From: Chitinophagales bacterium
GTDB lineage: Bacteria > Bacteroidota > Bacteroidia > Chitinophagales > Saprospiraceae
Assembly: GCA_013299105.1 (NCBI GenBank)
Contig: JAAFJY010000022.1
Coordinates: forward strand, 62,001 to 126,000
Length of the DNA stretch: 64,000 bases
Direction of reading: 5' to 3'
A program made the position numbers and the translations under genes. Within the stretch, counting starts at the first letter, position 1; each line of letters begins with the position of its first letter. The notes under the pieces were generated by a model that was given only the letters and a program-made list of their open reading frames with translations, was not told the DNA's origin and did no database searches. Shown one piece after another: positions 16,699 through 25,681 of the stretch.

Positions 16699-18213
16699 TT
16701 GGCACAAAGAGTAGAAATCATGGACACCACGCTGCGCGACGGCGAACAGACCTCCGGCGTGTCGTTTACGGAAAGCGAAAAGCTGCAAATCGCTCGCCTG
16801 CTGCTGGAGGAGTTGAAGGTAGACCGCATTGAAATCGCCTCGGCGCACGTGTCGGAAGGGGAATTTGCAGCGGTGAAAAAAATCATGACCTGGGCGGCCC
16901 AAAACGGCTGTGCCCAACGGATCGAGATCCTGGGTTTTGTGGATGGCAACCGCACTTTGGATTGGATGCAAGCCAATGGGGCCAAAGTTTTGAATTTGCT
17001 GACCAAGGGTTCGGAGAAACACTGCACCCAACAGTTGCGCAAAACCAAGGAAGAGCACCTCGCCGACATCCAAGCCTTGCTGAAAAAATCGGCAGCCCTG
17101 GGCATCACCAACAACGTTTACCTCGAAGACTGGTCCAACGGCATGCGCGACTCCCCGGAGTATGTGTATTTCATGACCGAAGGGCTGAGCAAAGTGCCGA
17201 TCAACCGCATCATGCTGCCCGATACCTTGGGCGTGCTGAACCCGGAGGAAACCTTCACTTTTTGCCAGGACATGGCCACGCGTTTTCCGCATCTGTCTTT
17301 CGACTTCCACGCACACAACGATTACGACCTGGCCACTGCCAACGTACTCAGCGCCGTGCGTGCAGGCATAACGGGCATCCACGTGACCCTCAACGGCTTG
17401 GGGGAAAGGGCAGGCAACGTGGCTTTGTCGAGTGTGGTGGGGGTTTTACTGGACCATTTGGGCTGCGAGTTGTCGGTGGACGAGAAAAAACTGTACTCGG
17501 TGGGCAAGCTGGTCGAATCCTTTTCGGGTATCCGCATTCCGGCCAACAAGCCGATCATTGGTGACTTTGTGTTCACCCAAACCAGCGGCATCCACGCCGA
17601 TGGCGACCAAAAAGGCAACCTGTACCACAACAAGCTCACCCCGGAGCGCTTCAACCGCAAGCACAGTTATGCCCTGGGCAAGCTGGCAGGCAAGGCCAGC
17701 ATCAAAAAAAACCTGGAGGAGCTGGGCATCGAATTGGAAGCCGAAGAAATGAAGCAGGTCACCAAGGCGATCAATGAACTCGGCGACCGCAAGGAAGTAG
17801 TGACCCAGGAAGACCTGCCCTACATCATCGCAGACGTACTCAACGGCCAGGCCATTGAGCAAAAAGTGCGCATCAAAAACTACGCCCTCAATGTGGCTGC
17901 GGGCTTGCAATCGGTAGCCGCCCTGAGCATCGAAATCGAAGGAAAGGCTTACGAAGAAAGCGCCAGTGGGGATGGACAGTACGACGCATTCATGAATGCT
18001 TTGCGTAAGATCTACCAAAGACTGGACAAAACCCTGCCCAAGCTCATCGACTACGCTGTGACTATTCCGCCTGGCGGCAAAACCGATGCCCTTTGCCATA
18101 CCACCATCACCTGGGACAATGGCCAAAGGACCTTCAAGACCAATGGCCTCGACTCTGATCAGGCCATTTCGGCCATCAAGGCTACGACCAAAATGTTGAA
18201 CCTGCTGAGTTAG
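16699..18213 (+). CDS. leuA: 2-isopropylmalate synthase family enzyme (LeuA-type)
   Basis: The protein has 504 residues. VEIMDTTLRDGEQTSGVSF is the HMG-CoA-lyase-like TIM barrel start with the metal-binding Asp. FDFHAHNDYDLA carries the HxH metal ligands, and LNGLGERAGNVAL is the conserved substrate loop. A C-terminal LeuA allosteric domain (from about 385) ends in SAIKATTKMLNLLS. It should condense acetyl-CoA with 2-oxoisovalerate. The clade also contains citramalate and homocitrate synthases, so the exact keto-acid is not certain; the leuCD/leuB neighbours favour leucine synthesis. The start is a TTG at 16699, directly before the conserved N-terminus. The 288-bp gap before it contains several TTGAAA(A/T)GTTGAA repeats. 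Confidence 0.9.
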   Translation: MAQRVEIMDTTLRDGEQTSGVSFTESEKLQIARLLLEELKVDRIEIASAHVSEGEFAAVKKIMTWAAQNGCAQRIEILGFVDGNRTLDWMQANGAKVLNLLTKGSEKHCTQQLRKTKEEHLADIQALLKKSAALGITNNVYLEDWSNGMRDSPEYVYFMTEGLSKVPINRIMLPDTLGVLNPEETFTFCQDMATRFPHLSFDFHAHNDYDLATANVLSAVRAGITGIHVTLNGLGERAGNVALSSVVGVLLDHLGCELSVDEKKLYSVGKLVESFSGIRIPANKPIIGDFVFTQTSGIHADGDQKGNLYHNKLTPERFNRKHSYALGKLAGKASIKKNLEELGIELEAEEMKQVTKAINELGDRKEVVTQEDLPYIIADVLNGQAIEQKVRIKNYALNVAAGLQSVAALSIEIEGKAYEESASGDGQYDAFMNALRKIYQRLDKTLPKLIDYAVTIPPGGKTDALCHTTITWDNGQRTFKTNGLDSDQAISAIKATTKMLNLLS

Positions 18214-18330
18214 GTAGCGAACGGATCATAATTTAGCTGCGCGGTGCGGAGATGTGAACCCCTACGAAATCATTGTCCGCCCTAACTATTTAGCCATATT
18301 TTGTCTACAACCACGAACAAGCACATAAAC

Positions 18331-19404
18331 ATGGAATTCAATATCGCCAAATTGCCCGGAGACGGCATCGGCCCTGAAGTTGTTGAACAGGCCGTAAAAG
18401 TACTCAATGCCGTAGGTTCCAAATTTGGACATGCCTTTCATTTTCATTTTGGCCTGGTAGGCGCTCACGCCATCGACGAAACGGGCAATCCCTACCCCGA
18501 TGCCACGCACGAGGTTTGTATGAATGCCGATGCCGTACTTTTCGGTGCCATCGGTGATCCCAAGTACGACAACGACCCAAAGGCCAAGGTGCGCCCAGAG
18601 CAAGGCTTGTTGGGCATGCGCAAAAAACTGGGTTTGTACGCCAACATCCGCCCGATCAACACTTTTTCGAGCCTGATCCACAAGTCGCCCCTGCGCGCTG
18701 ACTTGGTAGAAGGCGCTGATTTTGTGGTGATCCGCGAATTAACCGGGGGCATCTACTTTGGTGAGCCACGTGGCCGTACTGAAAATGGCGAAAAAGCTTT
18801 CGACACTTGTGTTTATAGCAAAGACGAAGTACTGCGCATTGCCAAACTGGGCTTCGAGTACGCCCGCCTGCGCAACAAGCGCATGACCGTAGTGGACAAA
18901 GCCAACGTATTGGCCACTTCCCGCCTTTGGCGCGAAACGGTACAAGGCATGGTAGCCGATTACGCCGACGTGGAAGTCGATTACATGTTCGTGGACAATG
19001 CGGCCATGCAAATCATCCAATGGCCCAAGAAATTCGACGTGATGCTGACCGAAAACATGTTCGGCGACATCCTTTCTGACGAGGCCAGCGTGATCACGGG
19101 CTCCTTGGGGCTTTTGCCTTCCGCATCGGTGGGCATCCACACTTCGGTCTTTGAGCCGATCCACGGTTCCTATCCCCAAGCGGCGGGCAAGGATATCGCG
19201 AACCCACTGGGTACTGTCCTTTCGGCGGCATTGTTGCTGGAATTGGGCTTGAAACTACCCGCCGAAGCAAAGGCCATTCGCGCCGCCGTTGATGCCTCGC
19301 TCGCCGCCGAAGCAGTGACCGAAGACATCGCCGCCGACAAAACCAAAGCCATGAAAACCTCACAAGTTGGCGATTGGCTGGCGGAGTATATTGTCAAAAA
19401 TTAA
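18331..19404 (+). CDS. leuB: 3-isopropylmalate dehydrogenase
   Basis: The protein has 357 residues from the ATG at 18331 ([18 protein letters not shown]), the usual LeuB length. It shows the NAD-binding and substrate motifs of the family: [14 protein letters not shown], then a DKANVL segment, [12 protein letters not shown], and [19 protein letters not shown]. It oxidises and decarboxylates 3-isopropylmalate to 2-oxoisocaproate. A 10-codon upstream extension from a TTG at 18301 lacks family similarity. It is the last gene of the leu cluster, 117 bp after the synthase. Confidence 0.97.
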   Translation: MEFNIAKLPGDGIGPEVVEQAVKVLNAVGSKFGHAFHFHFGLVGAHAIDETGNPYPDATHEVCMNADAVLFGAIGDPKYDNDPKAKVRPEQGLLGMRKKLGLYANIRPINTFSSLIHKSPLRADLVEGADFVVIRELTGGIYFGEPRGRTENGEKAFDTCVYSKDEVLRIAKLGFEYARLRNKRMTVVDKANVLATSRLWRETVQGMVADYADVEVDYMFVDNAAMQIIQWPKKFDVMLTENMFGDILSDEASVITGSLGLLPSASVGIHTSVFEPIHGSYPQAAGKDIANPLGTVLSAALLLELGLKLPAEAKAIRAAVDASLAAEAVTEDIAADKTKAMKTSQVGDWLAEYIVKN

Positions 19405-19407
19405 GTT

Positions 19408-19712
19408 CTTAGGCTTCTCCGAAGCCAGGACCCGTACTTGGGCGCATTTACTACAAAGCTTGAGCTTCTTGCGAAGCGTGCTCGCTGGCAAGATTTGGGA
19501 ACTGAATCAGCATTCCCTTAAACGGTTTGACATATCGGATGGCAATTTTGGGTTCCATTTGTGATCTGTTCTTGACTTTGAAGACCCAAAATGCGCTTTT
19601 GATCGTAAAAACAAACGTTAGGCCCCATGCCCAGCTTCGCAAGAAGCTCAAGCTTTGTAGAATTTCGCACCCCAGTGGGTTTCCCAACGCCTGGCTTCGT
19701 AAGAAGCCTAAG
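19408..19712. repeat. hairpin-tipped element D with 27-bp perfect inner arms
   Basis: Inner arms 19451-19477 and 19634-19660 are perfectly complementary over 27 bp. Outer arms 19408-19430 and 19690-19712 pair with few mismatches, and each is itself a short hairpin (GCTTC-TCC-GAAGC and GCTTC-gtaa-GAAGC). The layout, two hairpins per terminal repeat, matches element A. ORFs crossing this region on either strand look spurious. Confidence 0.75.
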
Positions 19713-19856
19713 ATTTGTTTGAGACGAATGCGTCCTTGGTTAAGGAACACCTTGCTCATCAAATCTTGAACGTGAATTTTGATCCTTACCAAGCCTTAGA
19801 AAAGCAGGATTCGTGTCTATGGCGCAAATCCTGCTCAAAATTCTCTTGGGCTTATG

Positions 19857-19864
19857 TACCTTTG
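19857..19864 (+). promoter_or_regulatory. candidate -7 box of the T9SS cargo gene
   Basis: TACCTTTG matches TAnnTTTG and lies 25 nt before the ATG at 19889. The -33 element is weak. Confidence 0.45.
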
Positions 19865-19888
19865 CCCGGAAACAGCGTTATTGAGCTT

Positions 19889-21016
19889 ATGCGCACTTGC
19901 TTTTTGGTCATTTTATGCCTGGTTTGGAGCCTCCTGGGGGTAGCCCAGGTTTCGATTCCCTCCTCGCACTTGCCGAGGGTGGGCGACACCGTCACCCAAG
20001 GGACTGACAACCTGCCCGGCACCGTGCGCAACCTCAGCAGTGGCCGCAACCAGCGCTGGGACCTCACCGTACTCGAAGCGCCTTTTCTTCGCCAGGCCAT
20101 CTGGAAACCCGCAAGCAAAGGCGCTTACCCGCAAGCTTTTCGCAATGCTACTTTGTGTGTGCAAAGCGATCCGCTGACCGAATCGTATTACCGCAGCGAA
20201 GGCGGATCGTTGATTCTGGTGGGGTCCATTGGCCCCGATCCGCTCAACATCAGCCGCAAGTCCTTTCAATATTTCAACGGAGGCTTGATCGAGCGCAAAT
20301 TCCCAATGCGCTATGGCGAGGGCATCAACGCCGATAGCGAAGTTGTTTTGTTGTACGGTGAAAGCGAAATTCCATCCTGGTTGCGCAAAAAGCTGCCTTT
20401 CAGCCCCGATTCACTGCGCTTGAAAATCGACTACGACCGCAATTTTTACACCGATGGCTACGGAAAACTGGTCTCTCCGGGTGGTTTTTTTGACGTTTTG
20501 CGCCAAAAAATGACCCAAACCATCGACTTTGAGCTCGAAGCCAAAGTAGGCCGCCGCCGCTGGCAAAACATCACCAGGTCCATCAAAGACAAACAACTCT
20601 TGCGCCGCCAACAGCAAATTGTTTACTCGTTTTATTCGCCCGAAGAAAAAGAACCCGTCGCCCGCCTGTGGATGAGCGACAACGAGCGCAAAGTGGCCCG
20701 CGCCGACTTTTTCAACAACGAACCCCAGCAAAAAGTCCAAAGCGAAAGCTCGATCAAACCCGACCTCTATGCCTCGCCTAACCCTGCCATCGCCAGCGTA
20801 AGGTTCGAGTTTTTGAACCTACCCAGCGGTACTTACACGCTCAGTATTTTCAATATTTTAGGCCAAAGAGAATGGCAAAAGCAATACGTGATCAACGGTA
20901 ATTTTACGGAGAAAGTCGACATCACCAGTTTTAAAAAAGGAACTTATTTGTACAGCTTAAAGGATGAGACGGGGCGGACGATTTCGGCCAAGAAGTTGAT
21001 GGTGATTCGGCCTTAG
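19889..21016 (+). CDS. T9SS-secreted protein of unknown function
   Basis: The protein has 375 residues. A signal peptide (MRTCFLVILCLVWSLLGVAQ) is followed by a beta-rich region with no recognised enzymatic motif. A type A T9SS tail of about 80 residues (LYASPNPAIASVRFEF ... GTYLYSLKDETG ... KKLMVIRP) ends the protein. The frame is open 58 codons further upstream, but those codons run into the inverted-repeat element at 19408-19712 and precede the signal peptide, so the ATG at 19889 is chosen. No function can be assigned beyond export to the surface or medium. Confidence 0.85.
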   Translation: MRTCFLVILCLVWSLLGVAQVSIPSSHLPRVGDTVTQGTDNLPGTVRNLSSGRNQRWDLTVLEAPFLRQAIWKPASKGAYPQAFRNATLCVQSDPLTESYYRSEGGSLILVGSIGPDPLNISRKSFQYFNGGLIERKFPMRYGEGINADSEVVLLYGESEIPSWLRKKLPFSPDSLRLKIDYDRNFYTDGYGKLVSPGGFFDVLRQKMTQTIDFELEAKVGRRRWQNITRSIKDKQLLRRQQQIVYSFYSPEEKEPVARLWMSDNERKVARADFFNNEPQQKVQSESSIKPDLYASPNPAIASVRFEFLNLPSGTYTLSIFNILGQREWQKQYVINGNFTEKVDITSFKKGTYLYSLKDETGRTISAKKLMVIRP

Positions 21017-21248
21017 CCACGGGTATTAGACCTTGGCCCCGCTGTGCGGGAGCGGGGCAAAAAAGAATCGTAGCCACATCGGAGCAACGAAGTTGCGAAT
21101 TGGAAAGGTTTATTTGTGGCTTGTAACTTAGACAATAAAATCACGCAGTCAACATCACGCTGTTATCCCTGAAAATCAGCGTAATCTGTGTAATCCGTGT
21201 GCTAAAAACAGGCTCGCGAAGCGAGACGAAAACCCCATCCGAGGCTCC

Positions 21249-23018
21249 TCACTCCGCCGACTCCACCGCCAAAAACTGCATCTCGTACAACTGCCGATAA
21301 CGGCCATTCTCGTTGCGCAGCAACTCTTCGTGGGGGCCAAACTCCTCTACTTCGCCTTTGTGCAGCACCAAAATATTGTCGGCGTGGCGAATGGTGCTCA
21401 AGCGGTGAGCGATGATGATGCTGGTGCGCTTGGCGATCAGGGTTTCAATTGCAAACTGGATGACTGACTCCGTTTCGGGGTCGATCGAAGAAGTGGCTTC
21501 GTCGAGGATCAGGATGTCCGGGTCAAAAACCAGGGCCCGCACGAAGGAAATGAGCTGCCTTTGGCCCATTGAGAGCGTGGCCCCGCGCTCCATCACTTGG
21601 TAATCGTAGCCGCCGGGTAGTTTTTCGATGAAGGGGTGCGCGCCGATCATTTTGGACGCTTCGATTACTTTTTCCCTTGAAATCGACTTGTCGCGCAAGG
21701 TGATGTTGTCATACACACTGCCCGAAAACAGGAACACATCCTGCAACACCAGGGCGATGCGGCGACGCAGGCTTTCGAGCTGGTACTCGCGCACATCGTG
21801 GCCATCAACCAGGATTTTGCCCTTGTTGAGCTCGTAAAAACGATTGAGGATGCTGATGATTGTTGACTTGCCCGAACCCGTAGCGCCCACAATGGCCAGG
21901 GTTTCGCCAGCCTGGATCTCGAAACTTACATTGCGCAGCACGTAATCCTCGTCATTGTAGGCGAACCATACTTTTTCAAAACTGATTTCGCCGCGCAAAC
22001 GCTCGGCTTTGATGTTGCCTTGTTTTTCTACAAATTCCTGGTCGTCGAGTACCTGGAACACCCTTTCGGCAGCTACGAGGCCCATTTGCAGGGTATTGAA
22101 CTTGTCGGCCAGGGTACGAATGGGGTTGAACAACATATTCAGGTAAATCGGGAAGGCCACCAAAGCGCCCATCGTCACCTCACCTGCAATCACTCCCCTG
22201 GCACCCCACCAGACCATCAGGCCCAGGGTGGCGGCGGCGATGATTTCGACCACCGCATAAAAAACGGCGTAAAAAAACACCGAATCGAGGTTGGCCTGGG
22301 TGTATTCGCGGTTGATTTGTTTGAAGCGTTCGCCTTCCTGTTTTTCTGCATTGAAAATCTGTACCATCCTCATGCCCGTGATGCGCTCCTGCAAAAAGGA
22401 GTTCATGCGCGCCACTTGGGTCCGCACATCCTGGAAAGATTGCTTGACGTTTTTTTGAAAATAATAACTCGTGATCATCAAAAAAGGCAAGGTCAACAAG
22501 CAGGCCAAGGTAAGTTTCCAACTGGTGTAAAACATGATGCCCAAAACCACCACCAAGGTCAAAATATCCGCGATCATGGTAATCACCCCCTGCGAGAAAA
22601 CCGTGTTGATGGTTTCCATGTCATTGATGGTGCGGGTGATGGAGTTGCCGATGGGCGTTTTGTCAAAATAAGTCAGGCGCAAGGAGGTAATGTGCTTGAA
22701 CACGTTGACCCGCAGGTCGCGCACCACGTTTTGGCCCAACCACCCCGTGGTGTACTGGAACAAGTATTGCAAAAAGGCATGCAAAAACAAGGCTCCGATG
22801 AAAATCAAGGCCATTTTACCCAGCCCCGTAATGTCCATGCGAAAGATGTGTTCATCGACCATCACTTGCACCAACCAGGGCCGAACCACCCCTAGTGGGG
22901 CCAAGACCACGGCCAACACTGCCGAAAAAATGGTAATGCCCTGGTATGGCTTGGCCTGGGACATGACCCGGCGAAGCAAGTAGAAATTGAATTTTTTGTT
23001 GGGTGCTGCTGTTGACAT
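21249..23018 (-). CDS. ABC exporter, fused permease-ATPase (MsbA/MdlB type)
   Basis: The protein has 589 residues. Six membrane segments lie in the first 320 residues (from GITIFSAVLAVVLAPLGV), then a nucleotide-binding domain with Walker A GATGSGKST, signature ATLSMGQRQL and Walker B ILILDEATSSIDPETE, then the H-loop IIAHRLSTI. The signature reads LSMGQ where LSGGQ is canonical, a substitution seen in some heterodimeric exporters and subfamilies. No partner half-transporter is adjacent, so it is probably a homodimer or pairs with a distant gene. Likely substrates are lipids, drugs or peptides, which cannot be told from sequence. Copy 2 of the 130-bp palindromic repeat lies just upstream. Confidence 0.93.
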   Translation of the reverse strand: MSTAAPNKKFNFYLLRRVMSQAKPYQGITIFSAVLAVVLAPLGVVRPWLVQVMVDEHIFRMDITGLGKMALIFIGALFLHAFLQYLFQYTTGWLGQNVVRDLRVNVFKHITSLRLTYFDKTPIGNSITRTINDMETINTVFSQGVITMIADILTLVVVLGIMFYTSWKLTLACLLTLPFLMITSYYFQKNVKQSFQDVRTQVARMNSFLQERITGMRMVQIFNAEKQEGERFKQINREYTQANLDSVFFYAVFYAVVEIIAAATLGLMVWWGARGVIAGEVTMGALVAFPIYLNMLFNPIRTLADKFNTLQMGLVAAERVFQVLDDQEFVEKQGNIKAERLRGEISFEKVWFAYNDEDYVLRNVSFEIQAGETLAIVGATGSGKSTIISILNRFYELNKGKILVDGHDVREYQLESLRRRIALVLQDVFLFSGSVYDNITLRDKSISREKVIEASKMIGAHPFIEKLPGGYDYQVMERGATLSMGQRQLISFVRALVFDPDILILDEATSSIDPETESVIQFAIETLIAKRTSIIIAHRLSTIRHADNILVLHKGEVEEFGPHEELLRNENGRYRQLYEMQFLAVESAE

Positions 23019-23030
23019 GAAGTGAGTTTA

Positions 23031-23160
23031 GGGAGCGTAAAAAAATAAGGTAAACGAGTTTGGGTTTAGTGAAAAAAGAAAAGCAACTGGATGAAAGGAA
23101 GTTGTGTTCTTTTTTTGCTAAACCTTAAAAGCAAAGTTGTTTACCTTATTTTAGCTCAAA
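23031..23160 (+). repeat. 130-bp palindromic dispersed repeat, copy 2
   Basis: GGGAGCGTAAAAAAATAAGG to TACCTTATTTTAGCTCAAA. The same nested arms as copy 1 are present, with outer ATAAGGTAAAC pairing with GTTTACCTTAT. It lies between the divergent ABC exporter and DUF3089 genes, 12 bp from the ABC start codon, and must be in the ABC mRNA leader or promoter. The rest of the 23019-23337 gap shows nothing else. Confidence 0.8.
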
Positions 23161-23337
23161 CAATTAGGCGTGAGGGACAAATTTTTTTCGTAAATTTGAA
23201 CACACGCTGTCTTGGTCGGCAAATTACAAATAAGCCTTGAAGTACCCAAATAACACCTGAGTGTCAAAAAGTATGCAAGGGAGTGCAATATTTTTTAACT
23301 TGAATAGGTTTTTGCCGTAAACCCGGGTATCTCTGCC

Positions 23338-24375
23338 ATGAAAATAAACGCTTTTTTTCGTCCGTACCTACCTATATATGTGTTGCTGGGCCTGACTTGG
23401 GCTTGCAGCAGCCCCAAGCCTGTCATCAAGCTCGACAATGGGGTGCCATTTGCGCCCGATTATACCAAGTCTAAGGCCTGGGCTGCACTTCCGGAGTTGC
23501 AAGACCCCGCTGATGAAGCACCCAAGGGCCTGAAAAATGAACAGGACCAGGCACTGGCTGACGTTTTTTGGCTGCATCCCACTTCCTATACCGAAGCACG
23601 CGAGCCTACCGATCCCTGGAATGCAGCAATCGAAGACCCGAAAATCAACAAGTCGACGGATGGTGGCTCGATCCGTTTTCAGGCCAGTATTTTCAACGAG
23701 GTGGGCCGGGTGTATGCGCCGCGTTACCGGCAGGCACACATCAGCGCTTATTTCACCAAAGACCATGATCTGGCCAAAAGGGTTTTTGGCTTGGCTTACG
23801 AAGACGTCAAAAACGCTTTTCAACACTACCTCAATCACTACAACCAGGGCCGCCCGATCATCATCGCCAGCCATAGCCAGGGCGCTACCCACGCCCAGCG
23901 CCTGCTGAAAGAGTTTTTTGATGAAAAACCCCTGCAAAAACAGTTGGTGGTGGCCTATTTAGTGGGTATGCCCGTACCAAAAGACCTCTGTGTCAACATC
24001 AAGCCCTGCGAGACCCCCGAAGAAACGGGCTGCTTTTGTACTTGGCGCACTTATTTGAAAGGCAACAAGCCCGATTTTCCAGGCAATGCCAACAATATCG
24101 CGGTGACCAATCCGTTAACTTGGTCAACAACGAGCACCTATGCCGCCCGTGAACTCAACAAGGGTGCCGTTTTGCGCAATTTCAATAAAATTCTCCCCGC
24201 AGTATGCGATGCCCAGGTGGAAGCACCCGCGGGTTTGTTGTGGATCAACCGCCCCCATTTCCCTGGCAGTTTCCTCTACCGCGACCCCAACTACCACATC
24301 GGTGACCTGAACCTGTTTTACCTCAACATTCGCGAAAACGCTAGCTTGCGGGTGGAGCGTTTTACGCAAAAATAG
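23338..24375 (+). CDS. DUF3089 alpha/beta-hydrolase-like lipoprotein
   Basis: The protein has 345 residues. The lipobox LTWAC puts the lipidated cysteine at residue 23. ADVFWLHPTSY and HISAYFTKD are conserved DUF3089 segments. IIIASHSQGATHA is the nucleophile elbow (GxSxG-like, SHSQG) of an alpha/beta-hydrolase, with LLWINRPHFPG near the end. DUF3089 proteins are predicted hydrolases or lipases of unknown substrate; this one should be membrane-anchored facing the periplasm or surface. The histidine kinase begins 18 bp downstream, so the two genes are probably co-transcribed. Confidence 0.88.
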   Translation: MKINAFFRPYLPIYVLLGLTWACSSPKPVIKLDNGVPFAPDYTKSKAWAALPELQDPADEAPKGLKNEQDQALADVFWLHPTSYTEAREPTDPWNAAIEDPKINKSTDGGSIRFQASIFNEVGRVYAPRYRQAHISAYFTKDHDLAKRVFGLAYEDVKNAFQHYLNHYNQGRPIIIASHSQGATHAQRLLKEFFDEKPLQKQLVVAYLVGMPVPKDLCVNIKPCETPEETGCFCTWRTYLKGNKPDFPGNANNIAVTNPLTWSTTSTYAARELNKGAVLRNFNKILPAVCDAQVEAPAGLLWINRPHFPGSFLYRDPNYHIGDLNLFYLNIRENASLRVERFTQK

Positions 24376-24393
24376 CGGTCCTTTCGACTCACT

Positions 24394-25548
24394 ATGGATA
24401 TATACAGCCGAAAATCTTTGTGGAAAATTTACCTCGCTGTGGCTGGGGTAATCATCATGCTTATCTCGCTGTGGTACACCAATTTTTTGTCCAATAAATT
24501 GGCAGAAGGAGAGCGTTATCGGGTGCAGAATTATCTATTGGCTCAAGCACAGCTCAATAATGATGCTGAAGATTTTGGAGACCTTTCGCTGCAACTCGAA
24601 ATCCTACAAAACAACAAGACGATCCCCGTTATCCTGACCGATGAGCGCGGTAATGTACTCGAAGGAGTCAACTTTGGCAGCCGCAACAAAGACAAGAAAT
24701 ACCTGAGCGAATTGGCCAAAAAAATGGAAAAAAACGGCTTCAAACCCATTCTTAATAGCCTGGGAAACAAGGTTTATTACCGCGAATCCAGGGTTTTGCA
24801 ACAGCTCAAATTCTTCCCACTTATTCAGTTGATCCTGATCGCAGCCTTCATCGGCTTGGGGTATGTAGGCTTCAACAGTGCCCGCCGGGGCGAGCAAGAC
24901 CGGGTGTGGGTCGGCATGGCCAAAGAAACCGCGCACCAATTGGGCACCCCCATTTCGGGCATCGTGGCCTGGTTGGAAAACCTGCGGGCCATCAAAGAAG
25001 ACGATACCGAAGTACTGGAAATCGTGGACGAACTCCACAACGATGTGGGCCGCCTGGGGTTGATCGCCGAGCGTTTTTCTAAAATCGGCTCGATTCCAGA
25101 GTTGAGCAGCGTGAATATTTATGAGGAATTGGAAAAATGCCGCGCTTACATGCAAAGGCGTGCTTCGCGCAAAGTGGAGTTCAAATTCCCCGACCCCCTG
25201 AGCGAGCCTTTGCTGGTGAAACTCAACCCACCTTTATTTGATTGGGTAATCGAAAACCTGCTGCGCAACGCTCTCGACGCAATGGACGGGCAAGGAAAAA
25301 TTGAAGTGCAAGTCAAATCCGACACGCAGCACATCGAACTCGAAGTGAGCGATACGGGCAAAGGCATTCCCGCTTCCAAGCACAAAACGGTGTTCCAACC
25401 GGGCTATACCACCAAAAAACGGGGTTGGGGCCTGGGCTTATCGCTTTCCCGCCGCATCATCGAAGAATACCACCGGGGAAAAATTTACGTAAAAAAATCC
25501 GAAGAAGGCAAAGGTACCTCCTTCGGAATTCGTTTGGATCGCGCGTAG
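24394..25548 (+). CDS. membrane sensor histidine kinase
   Basis: The protein has 384 residues. Transmembrane segments at about 11-30 and 140-160 enclose a small periplasmic sensor domain of about 110 residues. The H-box is KETAHQLGTPISG with H181. The N-box is ENLLRNALDAMDG, G1 is DTGKGIP and G2 is RGWGLGLSLSRRI. The AHQLGTPISG box is typical of a Bacteroidota group often lacking a linked response regulator, and none is adjacent here. The 18-bp spacing suggests an operon with the DUF3089 lipoprotein. The signal is unknown. Confidence 0.93.
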   Translation: MDIYSRKSLWKIYLAVAGVIIMLISLWYTNFLSNKLAEGERYRVQNYLLAQAQLNNDAEDFGDLSLQLEILQNNKTIPVILTDERGNVLEGVNFGSRNKDKKYLSELAKKMEKNGFKPILNSLGNKVYYRESRVLQQLKFFPLIQLILIAAFIGLGYVGFNSARRGEQDRVWVGMAKETAHQLGTPISGIVAWLENLRAIKEDDTEVLEIVDELHNDVGRLGLIAERFSKIGSIPELSSVNIYEELEKCRAYMQRRASRKVEFKFPDPLSEPLLVKLNPPLFDWVIENLLRNALDAMDGQGKIEVQVKSDTQHIELEVSDTGKGIPASKHKTVFQPGYTTKKRGWGLGLSLSRRIIEEYHRGKIYVKKSEEGKGTSFGIRLDRA

Positions 25549-25566
25549 GATTGTTTTTATTTTTTC

Positions 25567-25674
25567 GATGGACTGCGCCCATTTTTTTGATGGACTGCGC
25601 CCATCGCTGACGTATCGCGCCCTTTCTTCTTCTTCCGATGGACTGCGCCCATCGCTGACGTATCACGCCCTTTC
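25567..25674. repeat. three direct repeats of GATGGACTGCGCCCAT
   Basis: Copies start at 25567, 25589 and 25637. The last two extend to 38 bp (CGCTGACGTATCrCGCCCTTTC). Each unit can fold GATGG with CCATC. They lie between the convergent kinase and BNR genes, so they may serve as a shared 3' structure. Confidence 0.7.
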
Positions 25675-25681
25675 AGGGCTT

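Noticed and set aside
19451-19792. Minus-strand ORF of 113 codons after leuB
   Set aside because: It is encoded mainly by the inverted-repeat element at 19408-19712 and has no protein-like conservation signals.
22020-22895. 291-codon plus-strand frame opposite the ABC exporter
   Set aside because: Shadow of a well-supported transporter; His/Gln-rich low-complexity translation.
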